This document shows, in pieces, positions 1 to 14,300 of a stretch of 64,000 nucleotides of DNA. The stretch lies in assembly GCA_022702705.1 (NCBI GenBank), contig CM040439.1, positions 31,746,930 to 31,810,929 on the forward strand, in the 5' to 3' direction. How positions within the stretch are numbered: position 1 is the first letter of the stretch; each line of letters starts with the position of its first letter. The position numbers and the translations under genes are program-made. The notes beneath the pieces were generated by a model. The model worked only from the letters and a program-made list of their open reading frames with translations, ran no database searches and was not told the origin of the DNA. This DNA comes from Papilionanthe hookeriana x Papilionanthe teres (Eukaryota > Streptophyta > Magnoliopsida > Asparagales > Orchidaceae).

Positions 1-399
1 AAGCCACTCATCCACCCAATCATTCTCATCTCAGCAACACTTAACTTAGTTTTATGCTTCTCTTTTAAAGGCCAACATTCAGCGCCATAGAGCATTGCAA
101 GTCTCACCACCATCTTATAAAATTTTCCTTTCGGTCTAAGCGGTACTTTTCTATCACACAATAGACCTGAAGCATTCCTCCACTTCAACCAAACAACTTG
201 AATTCTACTAATAACATCCCCATCAATATCACCATCACTTGAATAGACCCGAGATACCTAAAGCATTGACACCTTTTAATAATTAATCACCCTTACATTT
301 TTGTCACAAGAGTTACTACTACTAAAATTACATTTCATATATCAATTTTAGTTCTAAGCAAACGAAAGCCTTTAGACTCCAAGGTAAACCTCCATAATT

Positions 400-2680
400 C
401 AAGTTTTTCCTGAGCTTTTTCTCTAGTCTTATCCACGAGAAACATATCATCAGCAAAAAACATACACCAAGGTACATCCTCCTGTGTGTGTCTAGAAAGA
501 CCACCATGACTAAAGCAATAAGATATGAGCTTAAAGCCGGTCCCTAATGTAAATCAACAACAACAACAAAGCCTTAATCCCACTAAGTGGGGTCGGCTAC
601 ATGAATCCTTTTTCTCCAATGCGTCCTATTTAGTGACAAATTTTCGTTTAATTCTAATAAATTAAGATCATTTTTTATGCAAGCCCAAGTTTTCCTAGGT
701 CTGCCTCTCCCTAATGTAAATCAACAGAAATATAAAAATATTTGGTCAATCCTCCTTCTGTTTGAACACAAGTAACAGCTCTTATATACATCTCTTTAAT
801 GACTTGAATATAAGTCATATTAATACCTTTCTTCTCAAAAACTTTCCAAATGATATCTCTTGGAACCTTATCGTAAGTTTTTTCTAAATCAATAAAAATC
901 ATATTTAGATCCTCCTTATTATCTCCGTACTTCTCCATCAAACCTCTCAATAAATGTATAGCTTTCATAGTAGACCTGCCTGGCATAAATCCAAATTGGT
1001 TATGAGAAATCTTTGTAATACGTCTTAAGCTGTGCTCAATCACCCTCTCCCATAATTTTAAAGTACGACACATCAACTTAATTCCTCTATAATTTGCACA
1101 CACTTATGCATCCCCGTTATTCTTAAAAATGGGAACTAAAATACTCATTCTCTACTCCTAAGGCATCTTTTTAGTTTTTAAAATAATATTAAAGAGTTTA
1201 GTATGCCAAAAAAACTCTCAAACCTCCTAAATATTTTCACACTTGATTTGGGATATCATCAGGTCCAACAGGCTTTCCAAACTTGGTGTTCTTTAAAGCC
1301 TTCTCAACTTCTTTTTTACTAATGTAACAGTAAAAATGAAAGATTTTATTATTATTAACTCTATTAAGATCACTAAGGTCGGTCGTATTTTCCAAAACTT
1401 CATTAAAAAGTTTATCAAAATAACTCACCCACCTATTTTAAATATTTTTTTCTAAGAAAAGCATTTTTTTTATTATCATCTTTAATACACTTTACTTGAT
1501 TTAAATATTTAATTTTATTTTATCTTTGTTTGACTAGTTTATACATATATTTTCACCCTCCCTAGCATCTAATCTATTATAAAGATCACTAAAAGCAGAA
1601 TTTTTTGCTTCACTAATTGTTCTCTTAGATTACCTACAGGCCGTTTGACGTGTTTTCCAATTCTATAAGCTTTTACATTTAAACCAATCTTTATAACATA
1701 ACTTCATATATTTAATCTTTTCTTGCATATTATTATTCCACCGCCAACTATTTTTATTTATAGAAATTTTTATTTTGATTCTCCAAGAACAACTTTTACA
1801 ACTTCTTTAATAATGTTTGATACTTTATCCCACATAGAATTTGCATCTTCAAGAAGATCCCAAATTTAGAAATCTTAAATTTTACTCATAAAAAAAATTT
1901 TATTTGTGTCTTTTAGGTACCCTAATCTATTCTACAACGATGATTCCTAGTATATTTTTATTTTATAATTCATCTTAAAATCTAAAACTAATAATCGACG
2001 TTGAGTACTTAAATCCTCACTTGGAATGACCTTACAATCTTTACATTCTCGACGATCTCTTCTTCTCATAAGAAAAAAATCAATTAGTGTTTCGTTAGAT
2101 TCATTCCTATAAGTAATAATAAGTTGTCACTTTTCTTGAATAAAGTATTAGCAATATCAAAATCATACGTTAAAACAAAATCTAATATAGCTCTATCTTC
2201 TTCATTAATCACTCCAAAACTGTAGCCACCATGAATATTTCTAAAATCTTCCACCACTCTACCGACATGTCTATTTAAATCTCCTCTAATTAAAATTTTT
2301 TCTTCAAGAGATATCATTTGTATTAAGTCTTCTAAGTCATTCCAGAATTTATCTTTAGAACCTATATCTAAACCTACTTGAGGAGCATAAGTGCTTATAA
2401 CATTAAAATCTTACTATCAACAATAATCTTAAGAGCTATAATTTTATCTCCAACTCTATTAAATTTTACAGCATTATCTTCAAACTCTTCTCTATAATTA
2501 CACTTACACATTTCTAGTACGACTCATACCTGAATACCAAAATTTAAAACCTAAGTTATCAATCTCCTTAGCCTTTTCTCCAACCCATTTAGTTTCTTGA
2601 ACACTTAAGATATTTATATTTCTATGAATCATAATATCAACTACTTTCATTAATTTACCAATGAGAATATCTATATTCCA
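400..2680 (-). pseudogene. LINE copy A endonuclease/reverse transcriptase remnant
   Basis: These are broken coding remains of the single RTE polyprotein. The AP-like endonuclease part (2317-2084) keeps a GDLNRHVG core, the family's GDLNGHVG, and the INEEDRAILDFVLTYD stretch. The RT part (1103-711) keeps YRGIKLM, NQFGFMPGRSTMKAI and MIFIDLEKTYDKVPRD, the fingers and first catalytic Asp block. The second catalytic block (ADDI-like) lies beyond the nested insertion, near 440-460. RTE elements nick target DNA and reverse-transcribe their RNA at the nick. Several stops and frame changes separate the segments, so no full protein can be made. Confidence 0.85.
559..707 (-). mobile_element. 149-bp 5'-truncated RTE LINE 3' end nested in copy A
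   Basis: The insert carries only the LINE 3' end. It begins with the (CAA)n tail complement and the caaagccttaatcccacta stretch, and it matches the 3' end of copy B from 6541. It is flanked by an 18-bp direct repeat, tccctaatgtaaatcaac, at 541-558 and 708-725. This is a target-site duplication of the length produced by LINE target-primed reverse transcription. Removing the insert and one repeat restores copy A. Confidence 0.9.
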
Positions 2681-3092
2681 AAATCTTATCCTAATATTAG
2701 TTTCATGAGCTAACTTATTTACCCACGTCTATCTGTAATGTGGTAACTCTTGCTTATTTGACACTACACCCAGGCATCAGTGTAACGGCCCTTGCACACT
2801 TTTCACTGTATTCAGAGCTACAGCGCGTCGCTTCCAGGGGACGCCCTAGCACTTACCAATGATCAAAAAGATCCATGTCACGATTTTTTTAACAAGTTTT
2901 ATGCCGGTTGTCGACTACCAAACGCAACTCTCCACATTTCACATCCGAGCTTGAGAACGGCAATGGTTGTATATAGAGTTTAAAAAAAATTTAGAAACTA
3001 CCGTACTTAATTATTTCATCAAAAAATGCTTATAGATGGTATTGCAAGATGAAAGAAGATATTTAAGATATTTAAGAAAGAAAAAAGCTAAC

Positions 3093-3786
3093 CTTGAGGA
3101 ATATCTCTCGTGCTAAGTACAGATTCCTCCATTAACAATAGCAAAACTTGCCTCGCTTTTGAGTGAAGTCGTGAGGATGTTCCGCTCATAACATGCCATA
3201 ATAAAGTCGTAGCCCCCATTTTCTTTACATCGGATGAAACTTTCACTACGTCCATAATTATCTTTCTGATCCCTGCAAATATACATAAAAAGCTGATCAG
3301 TCTCAAAAGATCAAAAAATTAGGAACATTTGCATAAATCCACTGAGTTTCTATGCATTTACATATCTAACAAATAAACATCAATTTTTACATGCATATCG
3401 TTTTACCTCGCAGTTTAAAAGTTAAAATGGTGGCATTTTTTATGTGACATGAAGGATTTGGATGGTATAAATGTAAAAAAGCAAAGTATAGGTGTTAGAC
3501 ATGTAAATACATAGGAATTTGGTGGTATGTAATGCACCAAAAAATTATCACTGAAGCAGATTCACCTTGCAGAGGCATGCAAAACAATTATGTACAATTT
3601 GTGAAAAATCAAAAATGAAAGTATATTCATACCTTTTTTAAGTTGATTTAATGGAGCATTCCTTAACGAAAATGAAACAGCCTCAGCCATAAACTCTTGG
3701 ACATACTTCTTTGGGTAGTACCGTAGTTGGACTGTAATTCTAGTAAAGAGAAATTAAATGATTAGAAACTATAAAACAAATAACTG

Positions 3787-3851
<65 letters not shown>

Positions 3852-5848
3852 GGAAGATTTACATACATATCACACAATTCTCATGTATTTACATAGCTAA
3901 CACCAAAATTTACAATTTTTACATACATGCCATCTGATGCATGAAAAGGTGCATTTCACCTTTTAAAACTTAAAATGGTGGTATTGTTTAATGTTATATG
4001 AAATATTTCGGTGGTGTAAATGTAAAAAGTAAATTTAGGTGTTAAATAAGTAAATAAATAGGAATTGAGTGGTATGTATGTAAATGCCCCACTCTGGGTT
4101 TTGAAGACTGTATAAATTGCATACTCACTTTAAGAAGGTGACAACATCCTTTACAAGATACTTTTGCAAATACATAACAATATAGGACCAAGCTGTGAAG
4201 ACCTGCAATGCGAAAACCACTTATAATTGAGCGTGAATTCTATATTATTAGGCTTTCATTATCCAGACAAAAGCTCAGTAAAAGACCTGCTCGAGTACTT
4301 CGGGATCACGATCACCCCCACTATAAAGAAGATTAGATAAAGAACTAGCTAGCCTTTGCAAAAAACTGTCGAGAACAAATTAAAAAGTAAATGATAGGTT
4401 AATCAAATAAGTAATGGCACTCCGCACTAGAATTTGTATGTTTTAAGGGTCATCATTGTAAATAGAAATTTTTCAAAAATATAAAAGTTATATGAAAAGG
4501 ACGTCAAGATTGGACGCAAATTTTCAATGTCCCATACAAAGAAACTTACGGCAAAAATTCCTCAAGGACATCCCTTGAAAAAGCAGCAATCAACCTGCAG
4601 AAAAAAATAAAATAAAATAAAAAGCAGTGATAAACATATTACTGCAAGAATTATAAAGATTGTAACAGGATCAGCTCTGACGTTTCACTACCTAATTTAT
4701 TGGATTGGATAGTAAAGAACAAACCAGGAAAGAGGACACGATAAACGAAAATCTCACTATAAAAAATAGAAGATAAGGTACTGGTCTTGATATAGAGGTT
4801 GATGCAAAGGAGGAGGCTTGGCACATGAAATAAATGGAGATATACCATCAAATACAAAAACAACTCACTAAACTCAACCACAAGAAATGGTTGCCAGCTC
4901 AGCACTGCAGCTCCAAATGAACAGAAAGTTCAACAAGCTACTCATATCTATGCTCGATTAAAGCTTGTTCATGATTGTTTGATTAAATAATCAAAAGAGC
5001 TTCAATACTTTCATAAATACTAGATTGCTAAATAAACAAGTTTGAACAGCTTGTTGTACGATATGTTTATGTACATAAATGGTATTGTTTAAAACTTATG
5101 AAGAAGCTCAATTAAATCTCAATTACAGCTTGATTAAGGCTAATTTATGAATAGTATCATTTGATATTTATTTTTTTAGACTCAAGAAATAATGTTTGAT
5201 AGGACTCATTTATTTTTTCAAATAAACTACTCATATAAAACTCGATTAATGCTCAATTATAGCTTATTTATTTTGCTAAGCTGCTCGTTAAAAAGTTCAT
5301 TAATCTCTATATGAACTGAGATAAAATCTACCTCAAGCCAAGCTTGAACAGAATGTTGATAAACTAATCTGCGCTCAAACACATTCCTAAAAACATAAAT
5401 CAAGCACAAACAAACTTTTAATCAATGAGCTCAAGCTTGAACAAACATTAGCTCAGCTCGACTCGATTTGTTTGCAACCCCCCACATCCCCCATCCGAAT
5501 TGGAATTAACTCACACCTGAATAATAATTAGTTTTGATAACAAAAACCAATTAAAATTTTTTGCCTATGTATAATTGATCTAGGCAGCTCTCCCAAAAAT
5601 AGGCTCGGCCCATTAGATAACCAACTTCATGAACAGACTTAGAAAAGCATTTGAGAAAGGACTAACTTAACCAGGATTATTTCAATTTATATGAAAACAT
5701 GAAAGTGTGGTTGGTTGTACCGTGACCCAAGTCAACGAGGGCAAACCAATTGGATAGACCTAACTTCCGTAGAAATGTCTAAACCAAATTGAATTGAACG
5801 GCCATGTAAAATTGCACAAAATGCAAGGAAGCACATCAAGTTGAACAG

Positions 5849-5895
<47 letters not shown>

Positions 5896-8800
5896 CACTT
5901 GCAGCTAAAGGACCTTTGAAATATTTATATTTTATTATTAATATTCAAGTGGCCAACCAACCCATCTTAAGAAATATTTTATAAATAACCTTTAATGAAA
6001 AAAAGAAGAAGGTTAACAATGAAAATAGTTAAACAAATATTTATTTCTAGTATATCTAAGTTCTATACTTTGAACTATATTAAATTTTCCTGGAGTCTAC
6101 ACATAAACTTGTTGTCTGTTAACATTGTTTAGCCAATTGAAAGGGAATTTAATTTACCCTTAAAATCTCTCTATATATAGACTTCTGTATAAAGAAGAAA
6201 ATCAAAGTAGATAGCAATTAAGAGCCCACCACACCCATCCATCTATAAAAACTTGATTGGGTAACCCTCTCTCCATCCTCATTTTCCATAATTCTCTCCT
6301 ACCTAAGCATAAGAAGGAAAGAAAATATCTCGAGGGGAATGACGAATAAGAGAACAACAAAAAGATGCACAAAAAATATAACACAACAACACAAGCAAGA
6401 CCGTTAAGGAAGCTATCATTAACATTAACTTATAATTTACATAATCCTTGTTAATCTCCTTTCAAGCATTTGTAAAACCACTAATTAATTACTCATCTAC
6501 TTCTAAGCATGTGAGATTTAATCGTGTCAAAAATGATAAACAACAAAGCCTTAATCCCACTAAATGGGGTCGGCTACATGAATCCTTTTTCTCAATTATG
6601 TCCTATTTAGTGTCATATTTTCATTTAGTTCTAGTAAATTAAGATCATTTTTTATACAATAAGCCCATGTCTTCCTAGGTCTACCTCTGCCTTTCTTAAC
6701 ATAAGTCAAATCTAAAACATATATTTTCCTAATCAGATCATTAGATGATCGACGTTTAATGTGACCAAACTATCTAAGGCGATTCTCTTTAATTTTGTCT
6801 GTCACAGGAGCTACACCAACCCTGTCATGGATATATTCATTTCACATTTTGTCTCTAAGTGTAAAGCCACTCACCCACCTAATCATTCTCATCTCGGCAA
6901 AACTTACTTAGTATTATGCTTCTCTCTTAAAGGACAACATTCATCACCATAGAGCAATGCAGATCTCACCACCATCTTATAAAATTTTCTTTTCAGTCTA
7001 AGCGGTACTTTTCTATCACACAATAGGCCCAAAGCATTCCTCCACTTCAACCAACCAACTTGAATTCTACTATTAACATCTCCATCTATATCACCATCGC
7101 CTTGAACAATATACCCAATATATCTAAATCGTTCACACTTTTTAATAATTTGATCACCCAAAGTTACACTTCTATCACTAGAGCTACTATTACTAAAATT
7201 ACATTCCATGTATTCAATTTTAGTTCTACTCAAACGAAGGCCTTTAGACTCCAATTTAGACCTCCATAATTCAAGTTTTTCCTGGACTTTTTTCTCTCAT
7301 CTTATCCACAAGAAGGATATCATCAGCAAAAAGCATACACCAAGGTACATCCTCTAGTAAATGTCCAGTAAGAACATCCATAACTAAAGCAAAAAGATAT
7401 GGGCTTAAAGCCGATCCCAGATGTAAACCAACAGAAATATGAAAATATTTGATCAATCCTCCTTCAGTTCGAATACAAGTAACAGCACAAGTATACATAT
7501 TTTTAATAGCTTGAATATAAATCATATCAACACATTTCTTCTCAAGGACTCTCCAAAAGACATCTCTTGGAACCTTATCGTAAGCTATTTCTAAATCAAT
7601 AAAAATCAAATGTAAGTCCTCCTAATTATCCGTGTACTTCTATATCAAACCTCTCAATAAATGTATAGCTTTCCTACAATACATGTACGGCATAAATCCA
7701 AATTGATTATGGGACATCTTGGTAATAAGTCTTAACCTAAGTTCAATTACCCTCTCCCATAATTTTAAAGTATGACACATCAGTTTATTTTCGCTATAAT
7801 TTGCACACACTTGTGCATCCCCTTTATTCTTAAAAATGAGGACCAAAATACTCTTCCTCCACTCCTCAAGCATCTTTTTAGTTTTTAAAATAATATTAAA
7901 AAGTATAGTAAGCCAAGAAATCCCAAATCACTGAAATATTTTCACACTTCAACTGGGATATCATCAGGTCTTACAGACTTTCCACCATTGGTTTTCTTTA
8001 AAGTCTCCTTAGCTTTTTTTTTACTAATGCGACGGTAAAAAAAAAAAATTTATTATTATTAACGATATTAAGATCACTCGGGCCAATCGTATTTTTAGAA
8101 ACTTCATTAAAAAGTTTATCAAAATAACTCACCCACCTATATTGAATATTTTTTTCTAAGAAAAATACTTTTTAATTTCATCTTTAATACACTTTACTTG
8201 AGTTAAATCTTTACTTTTTATTTTCTCTTTGTTTGACTAGTTTATACATATATTTTTCACCCTCCTTAGTATTTAATCTGTTATAAAGGTCACTAAAAGC
8301 AGAATTTTTAGCTTCACAGATTGTTCTTTTAGATTCCTTACGGGCCGTTTTATATTTTTCTCAGTTCTCTAAACTTTTACATTTAAACCAGATTTTATAA
8401 CATAACTTCTTGTATTTTATATTTTCTTACACATTATTATTCCACCACCAACTATTTTTATTTATAGAAATTTTTTCTTTTGATTCTTCAAGTACATCTT
8501 TTGCCACTTTTTTAATAATATTTATTACTTTTTTTCACATAGCATTTGCTTCTTCATTGACATCCCAAATTTTTAAATATTGAATTTTACTCATAAATTA
8601 TTTGTCTTTTAGGTTACCCATCTAATTCTATGATGTTGATTCGTAGTATTATTTATTTTAAAATTCTTCATCTTAAAATCTAAAACTAATAATCGATATT
8701 GGGTACTTAAATCCTCACTTGGAATGACCTTACAATCTTTGCAATTACAACGATCATTTCTTCTCATAAAAAAATAATTAATTTGTGTTTTATTAGATCT

Positions 8801-11308
8801 ATTCTTATCAGTAATAAGATGTTCATCTCTTTTCCTGAATAAAGTATTAGTAATGACCAAACCATATACGCTAAAGCAAAATCCAATATGGCTCTTCCTT
8901 CTTCGTTAATCGCTCCATAACCGTAACCACCATGAATATTTCTGAAATCTTCTACCATTCTACCGACATTGTCCATTTAAATCTCCTCCAATAAAAATTC
9001 TTTCATCAAGAGGTATCAAGTGTATTAAGTCTTCTAAATCATTCAAGAATTTATCTTTAGAGCCTATACCTAAACCTAATTAGGAGCATAAACACTTATA
9101 ATATTAAAAATATTAGTATCAATAATAATCTTAACTGCTATAATTTTATCTCCAACTTTATTAATTTTTACAACATTATCTTTCAAACTCTTATCCAAAA
9201 TTACACCTACACCATTTCTAGTGCGACTCTTACCAGAATACCCAAGTTTAAAACCTAAATTATTAATCTCCTTAGCTTTTTCTCCCACCCATTTAGTTTC
9301 CTTAATACATAAGATATTTATCTTTCTATGAATCAAAATATCAACTAATTTCATTAATTTACCATTAAGAGTACCTATATTCTAAGATCTTATCCTAATA
9401 CTAGTATCATGGACTACCTTCTTTACCCGCATTCGTCCGTAATGTGAGAACCTTTATTTATTTGACACTACTCGGGGGGCCGGTGTAGCGGCCATTGCAC
9501 ACTTTCCACTATACTCAGGCCATACAGCACGTCGCCTTCAGGGGATGCCCTAACACTTACACAATGATAAAAAAGATTCATGTCATGATTTTTTCAACAA
9601 GTTTTACGCTGGTTATCGACTACCTAACGCAGCCCTCCACTTTTCACATTCGAGCTTGGGACCGGCAATGGCAATGTTGTGACAAAAAAATTTTAAGTTG
9701 TGATGGAACCACAGTGTCTGGAAGAGACAATCGCCACCTCTAAATTTTTATTAAACTCTTCAATATCATATAATAGACTAAAAAATTTCATTCACCCTAA
9801 ACATAAATATTTAATAGTAATATAATATTAATTTTACTTTTAATTTGATGATTATGTTTAAAATTGTTTTAAAAATTTTAAAAAGAGGGAACTTTAAACT
9901 TAAATACTCATTACTCACCAACCACGAATTTTTATTTGGTTACCCTTCTTAAATTTTGGTTATGGAGCAATTTCTAAGGTGGCATAATTTTACCTTGACT
10001 GAATAATTTTTATGTTACAAAATCTCTAGACTTTCTTTATAATATAAGGCTCTTAAATTATCATCTAAGTGAACTTCTTCGCTTTTTTTTATTTTTATCT
10101 TAGAAAATGAAAAGTAACATAGATTAAGATTTTTTCTTTAATACTATACAATTAATACATTTTTTTCTGAATAGATGATTGTGAACAAAAGTAGAGATCT
10201 TCCATGGTCTAATTGCAACATACATATATATGAAATTTGATGCTAACTACACTTTAGTTTGCAATATAATTAAAATCAGTCAATAATCTACCACAAGCAC
10301 AATTGAACTAAAAAAAGCCATTCAATTAAATTAAGTTGCCGACGGCATCTTGGGCAAGTTACCTTCGCTATCAATGCATGATGTGCTCGGAAAAAATTGT
10401 TGAAAGTTTGAAACTAAAAATTTAAAAAAACTATAACTCTAGATCACCGTATAGGGAAGATGGCAAAGCTCTGATGCACCAACACTTCTAATTAAAAAGT
10501 TGTGCAGTGTCTGAGAAGTATTGGACGGGAACACAACTCTTGACACGTGTCGGACACGACATAGAAGTGTTTGGTCTAAATAATATTTAAATAAGCGAGG
10601 ACAAGTGTAGAACATGTGTATCCAAATTAATTAATTAAAATTTTCTAAGAAAACATTTGAAAACTAAAATTAAAAAAATATAATTTTATGTAAATTTTAG
10701 GAAAATTTACATAAATACCACTCAATTTGTATGTACTTATGTATTTAACGCTTAAATTTCAACTTTTACATATATGCACCTTACATTTATAAGAAAAGGT
10801 GTATTTCATTTTTTTTAAAACCAAAAAATAGTGGAATATTAGATGCTATATGAAAAATTGGGTGGCAAAAATTTAAAATAAATGTCAATTAATATTTAGG
10901 TGTTAGATATATAGATACATAAAAATTCGGTGCCAAAGAAGTTCGTGGCCCTTTAATTACTTTTAATGAAAAATTGATTAAGAGGATTTAAATCTAGATG
11001 TAACATAAGGGTCGTTTGGGACAATCTTTATTTGTATCTTTTTTTTTTTTTTTTTTTTTATCTTTTGATTTGAATTAAAAAAATATTTAATTGAGTAAGT
11101 TGTTTCTAAAAACATTGAAACTATGTTTTTTTATATTTTTATTATTATTAAATAGAATTTGATTTATTCTTAATAATAAAAAATAAAATATATAAAAATT
11201 ATATCAGCTAAAAAAGGATACAAAAATTATGTCAAACAGACTCTTAGTTTTAAAAAATTAGTTATTAATTTTCTTATTTTCTTTTTTATTATTCTTAATA
11301 TTTGCTTA

Positions 11309-11383
<75 letters not shown>

Positions 11384-14300
11384 CATAATGGCATGTCTTA
11401 CATGTGTCCTATTTTTTTAATAATGAGCCATGTGTCTGTGTAGTGTAGTGTAGTGTCATGTCGTGTTTGTGTCCCCGTGTTTGTATCCTTGCAACATAAA
11501 AGAAATTAAGCCCATTAAATAACTCTAAAGCATACATACGTATAAGTTAAACTTTTCAAGGGATGATAGCATTACGGTTGTACACGAGTCGAGTGAGCTT
11601 AGGCTTAGCTCGCATCCGGCTCGTTTAAAATTATTTTTGTTTGAAATTGTCTCGTATTCGGCTCGTTTGGAATTAATTTTGTTTAAAATTAACAGTGTTT
11701 TCAAATCTTTTTTCGTATTCGGTTCACGTTTGGCTCGAAATTGAATGGTTTAAATTAACAAGAAAAATAAATATAGGATGTTGAATTTGAACATACACCA
11801 TTTATATGTTATAAAAAGCAACCATGTAATATATAATTTTCTTATTTCAAGCTAAACTGTGTCGAACACGATCAAACTAATAATTGTTTGTGTTAAGCTC
11901 ATTTATAATTCGAGCTTAAAAACTTTGTTCGTGTTCGGCTCGCATACTTAACAAACAATACAAACATGAGCTGCCTAACAAGTCGAACACGAGCTATTTG
12001 CAAACAACGAGCTTTTTTGACAACTCAAGTTAGCTTTAGTTCAATATTTCAATAAGCTTGATTTTATTGTATAGCACTAAAAGTTGTATAATTCTACAAA
12101 ATTTTATGGTCCCCATATATAGGAGCAGTAACCTGTGATGGATCTTTTGTCAATGAGTTTCCCCAAACAAACTAGCATCAGTGTAGACTTCCACAGTTTT
12201 GTTCTTGGTTTTCTCAAAAATTAATCCATAATCAGAAATCTTCTTGAGAAACCTCAAAATTTATACACCATCTTCAAGTACTCTTTATTTGGGTTATATA
12301 TGTGTTGGCTCACAATATTGACATAGTATGCAATATTTGGCCTCGTATGTGACAGATAGATGAGTTTTCGTACCAATCTTTGATATATTTCTTTATCCAA
12401 AGAGATGTTTTCTTCTCCCCTTTATGACTTCTAGTTGGGATCCATGGGAGTATCAGCAAGCTTACATCTAATAATTCATGTCCCCTTTAGTAGATCTAGG
12501 ATGTATTTCCTCTATATGATATAACGATGCTTTTTTTTTACCTTGCTACCTCTATACTTGGAAAATATCTTATGATTTTTAAGTCCTTGATTTCAAACTA
12601 CAAAACAAACACTTCTTAGATCTTGAGAATCTCTCTTAGAACGTCCCAATAAAGATCATATCATCCACAAATACTATTAATGCAACAATCTTGTCTTCTT
12701 GAGTGTGTTTTACAAACAAAGTATAATCAGCTTGACTTTGAGAATATGAGAATATCTATTAGATTTTATAGTTTTAGCAAACCTTTCAAACCACAATCTT
12801 AGTGGTTGCTTAAGTTCATAGAAAGACTTTCTAAGTTTGCATACTAAGTGTTCGTTAGAATCATTATCAAGCCCTAGTGGTATTTTCATATAAACTTCTT
12901 TTAGATTCTCATTTAGGAAGATATTTTTTATGTCAAGATGATATAATTCTCATTCCTTATTAATTGCCAATGAAAGGAAAACTCTGATAGTGTTAAGTCT
13001 GGCAACTAATGTGAAGATCTCCTAATAGTCGATCTGATAGAATTTAGTGAAACCTTTTGCAATAAGTCTGCCTTTGAATCTCTCAATACCCCCATCAATT
13101 TTTGTATTTGACATTGAACACCCATTTGCACCCAAACAGCTTCTTATCCTGAGGAAGTTGGTAAGAAGTTATGTACCATTATGTTTTAGAGCATGAATCT
13201 CCTCTTCAATTTTGATATTTCAAGAGCTTCATGAACGATATTAGGAATTTGCATATTATCAAGGTTATAAACAAAATCTTTGTAGGATGAGAATAATTTC
13301 CTATAAGCTACATACTCCTAAATTGTATATCTAAGACAACTTTCCTTATTACAAACATCAGAAGGGAGGGGGATAACTTATGAGTACTAGACTCCTCACT
13401 CAAAATTTCAGGTAAATACAGACTCGGGTTTTGATTTGAGATGTTTTGTCCTTACAAGCATTCTTAACACCTACTCAAACTTTTTCTTTCTCCTTATATA
13501 CGCACGAATATCCTTGTTTCAGACTTCAAGTTGGGTTGGTTGGAGAACCTCAAACAAGATAAGAAGGCTAGATGGAGTAGGTGGTGAGACCGTGGGGTCA
13601 TAAAGTACATTATAGATTTGATATTCACTTGCACTTTTCCCCTAAACATCTGATTTAGGGTATTATGATTGCTTTTCAAAAAAAAAATATAACATCCATG
13701 AAATTATAATATTTTTTGCTAATGGGAGGGTAGCTTGGGATCATAAAGTACATTATAAATTTGATATTCATTTGCACTCTTCCCCTAAACATTTTATTTA
13801 GGGTAGTATGATTGTTTTTCAAAAAACATATAACATCTATGAAACTATAATATTTTTTGCTAATGGGAGAGTAGCTTTTATACCCATTTTTCTTTGTGGC
13901 ATACCCCAAAAAAATACATTTAATAGAATTAGGATCAAATTTTGTGTGATTTTGAGAATGATCTTAAACAAAGGATACGCACTCAAAAATTTTAAGTGGG
14001 ATAATGGAACATAAAGCTCTAATGTGAGAATAAGTAATCATCAAAACATGAAGATGTGTTTTAAAGTTAAGTACCCAACTAAGCATTCGATTGAAGGTGC
14101 CAGGTCAGATCGATTTGAGGGTTTATTTTGCTTTTTCATAAGAGTAACAACACTTATGGCCTAACAAATTGCAAAAACATTGGCAGCAATGTCTATAGCA
14201 TATAATTTTCGTGCAAAGGAAAACTAATGGAAAACTCAAAGTTTAAAATTAATAAAAATCTAATTAATTATTATCATGCCTTGCTCTGAATTTATGTGAT

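Larger units (their letters stand above)
1..2966 (-). mobile_element. RTE-type LINE, copy A (3' end beyond left edge)
   Basis: A non-LTR retrotransposon lies on the minus strand, with its 5' end near 2966 and its 3' end outside the window. The 5' boundary is set by the point where it stops matching copy B (6541-9671). Both copies end in the same cggcaatgg stretch and then differ. Read on the minus strand it shows an endonuclease region (about 2680-2084), a reverse transcriptase (about 1430-420, interrupted) and the C-terminal region (400-1). Stops and frameshifts throughout show it is dead. It lies in the intron downstream of the eighth resolved UTP20 exon, in the same orientation as the host gene. 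A 149-bp piece of another LINE is nested at 559-707. Confidence 0.88.
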
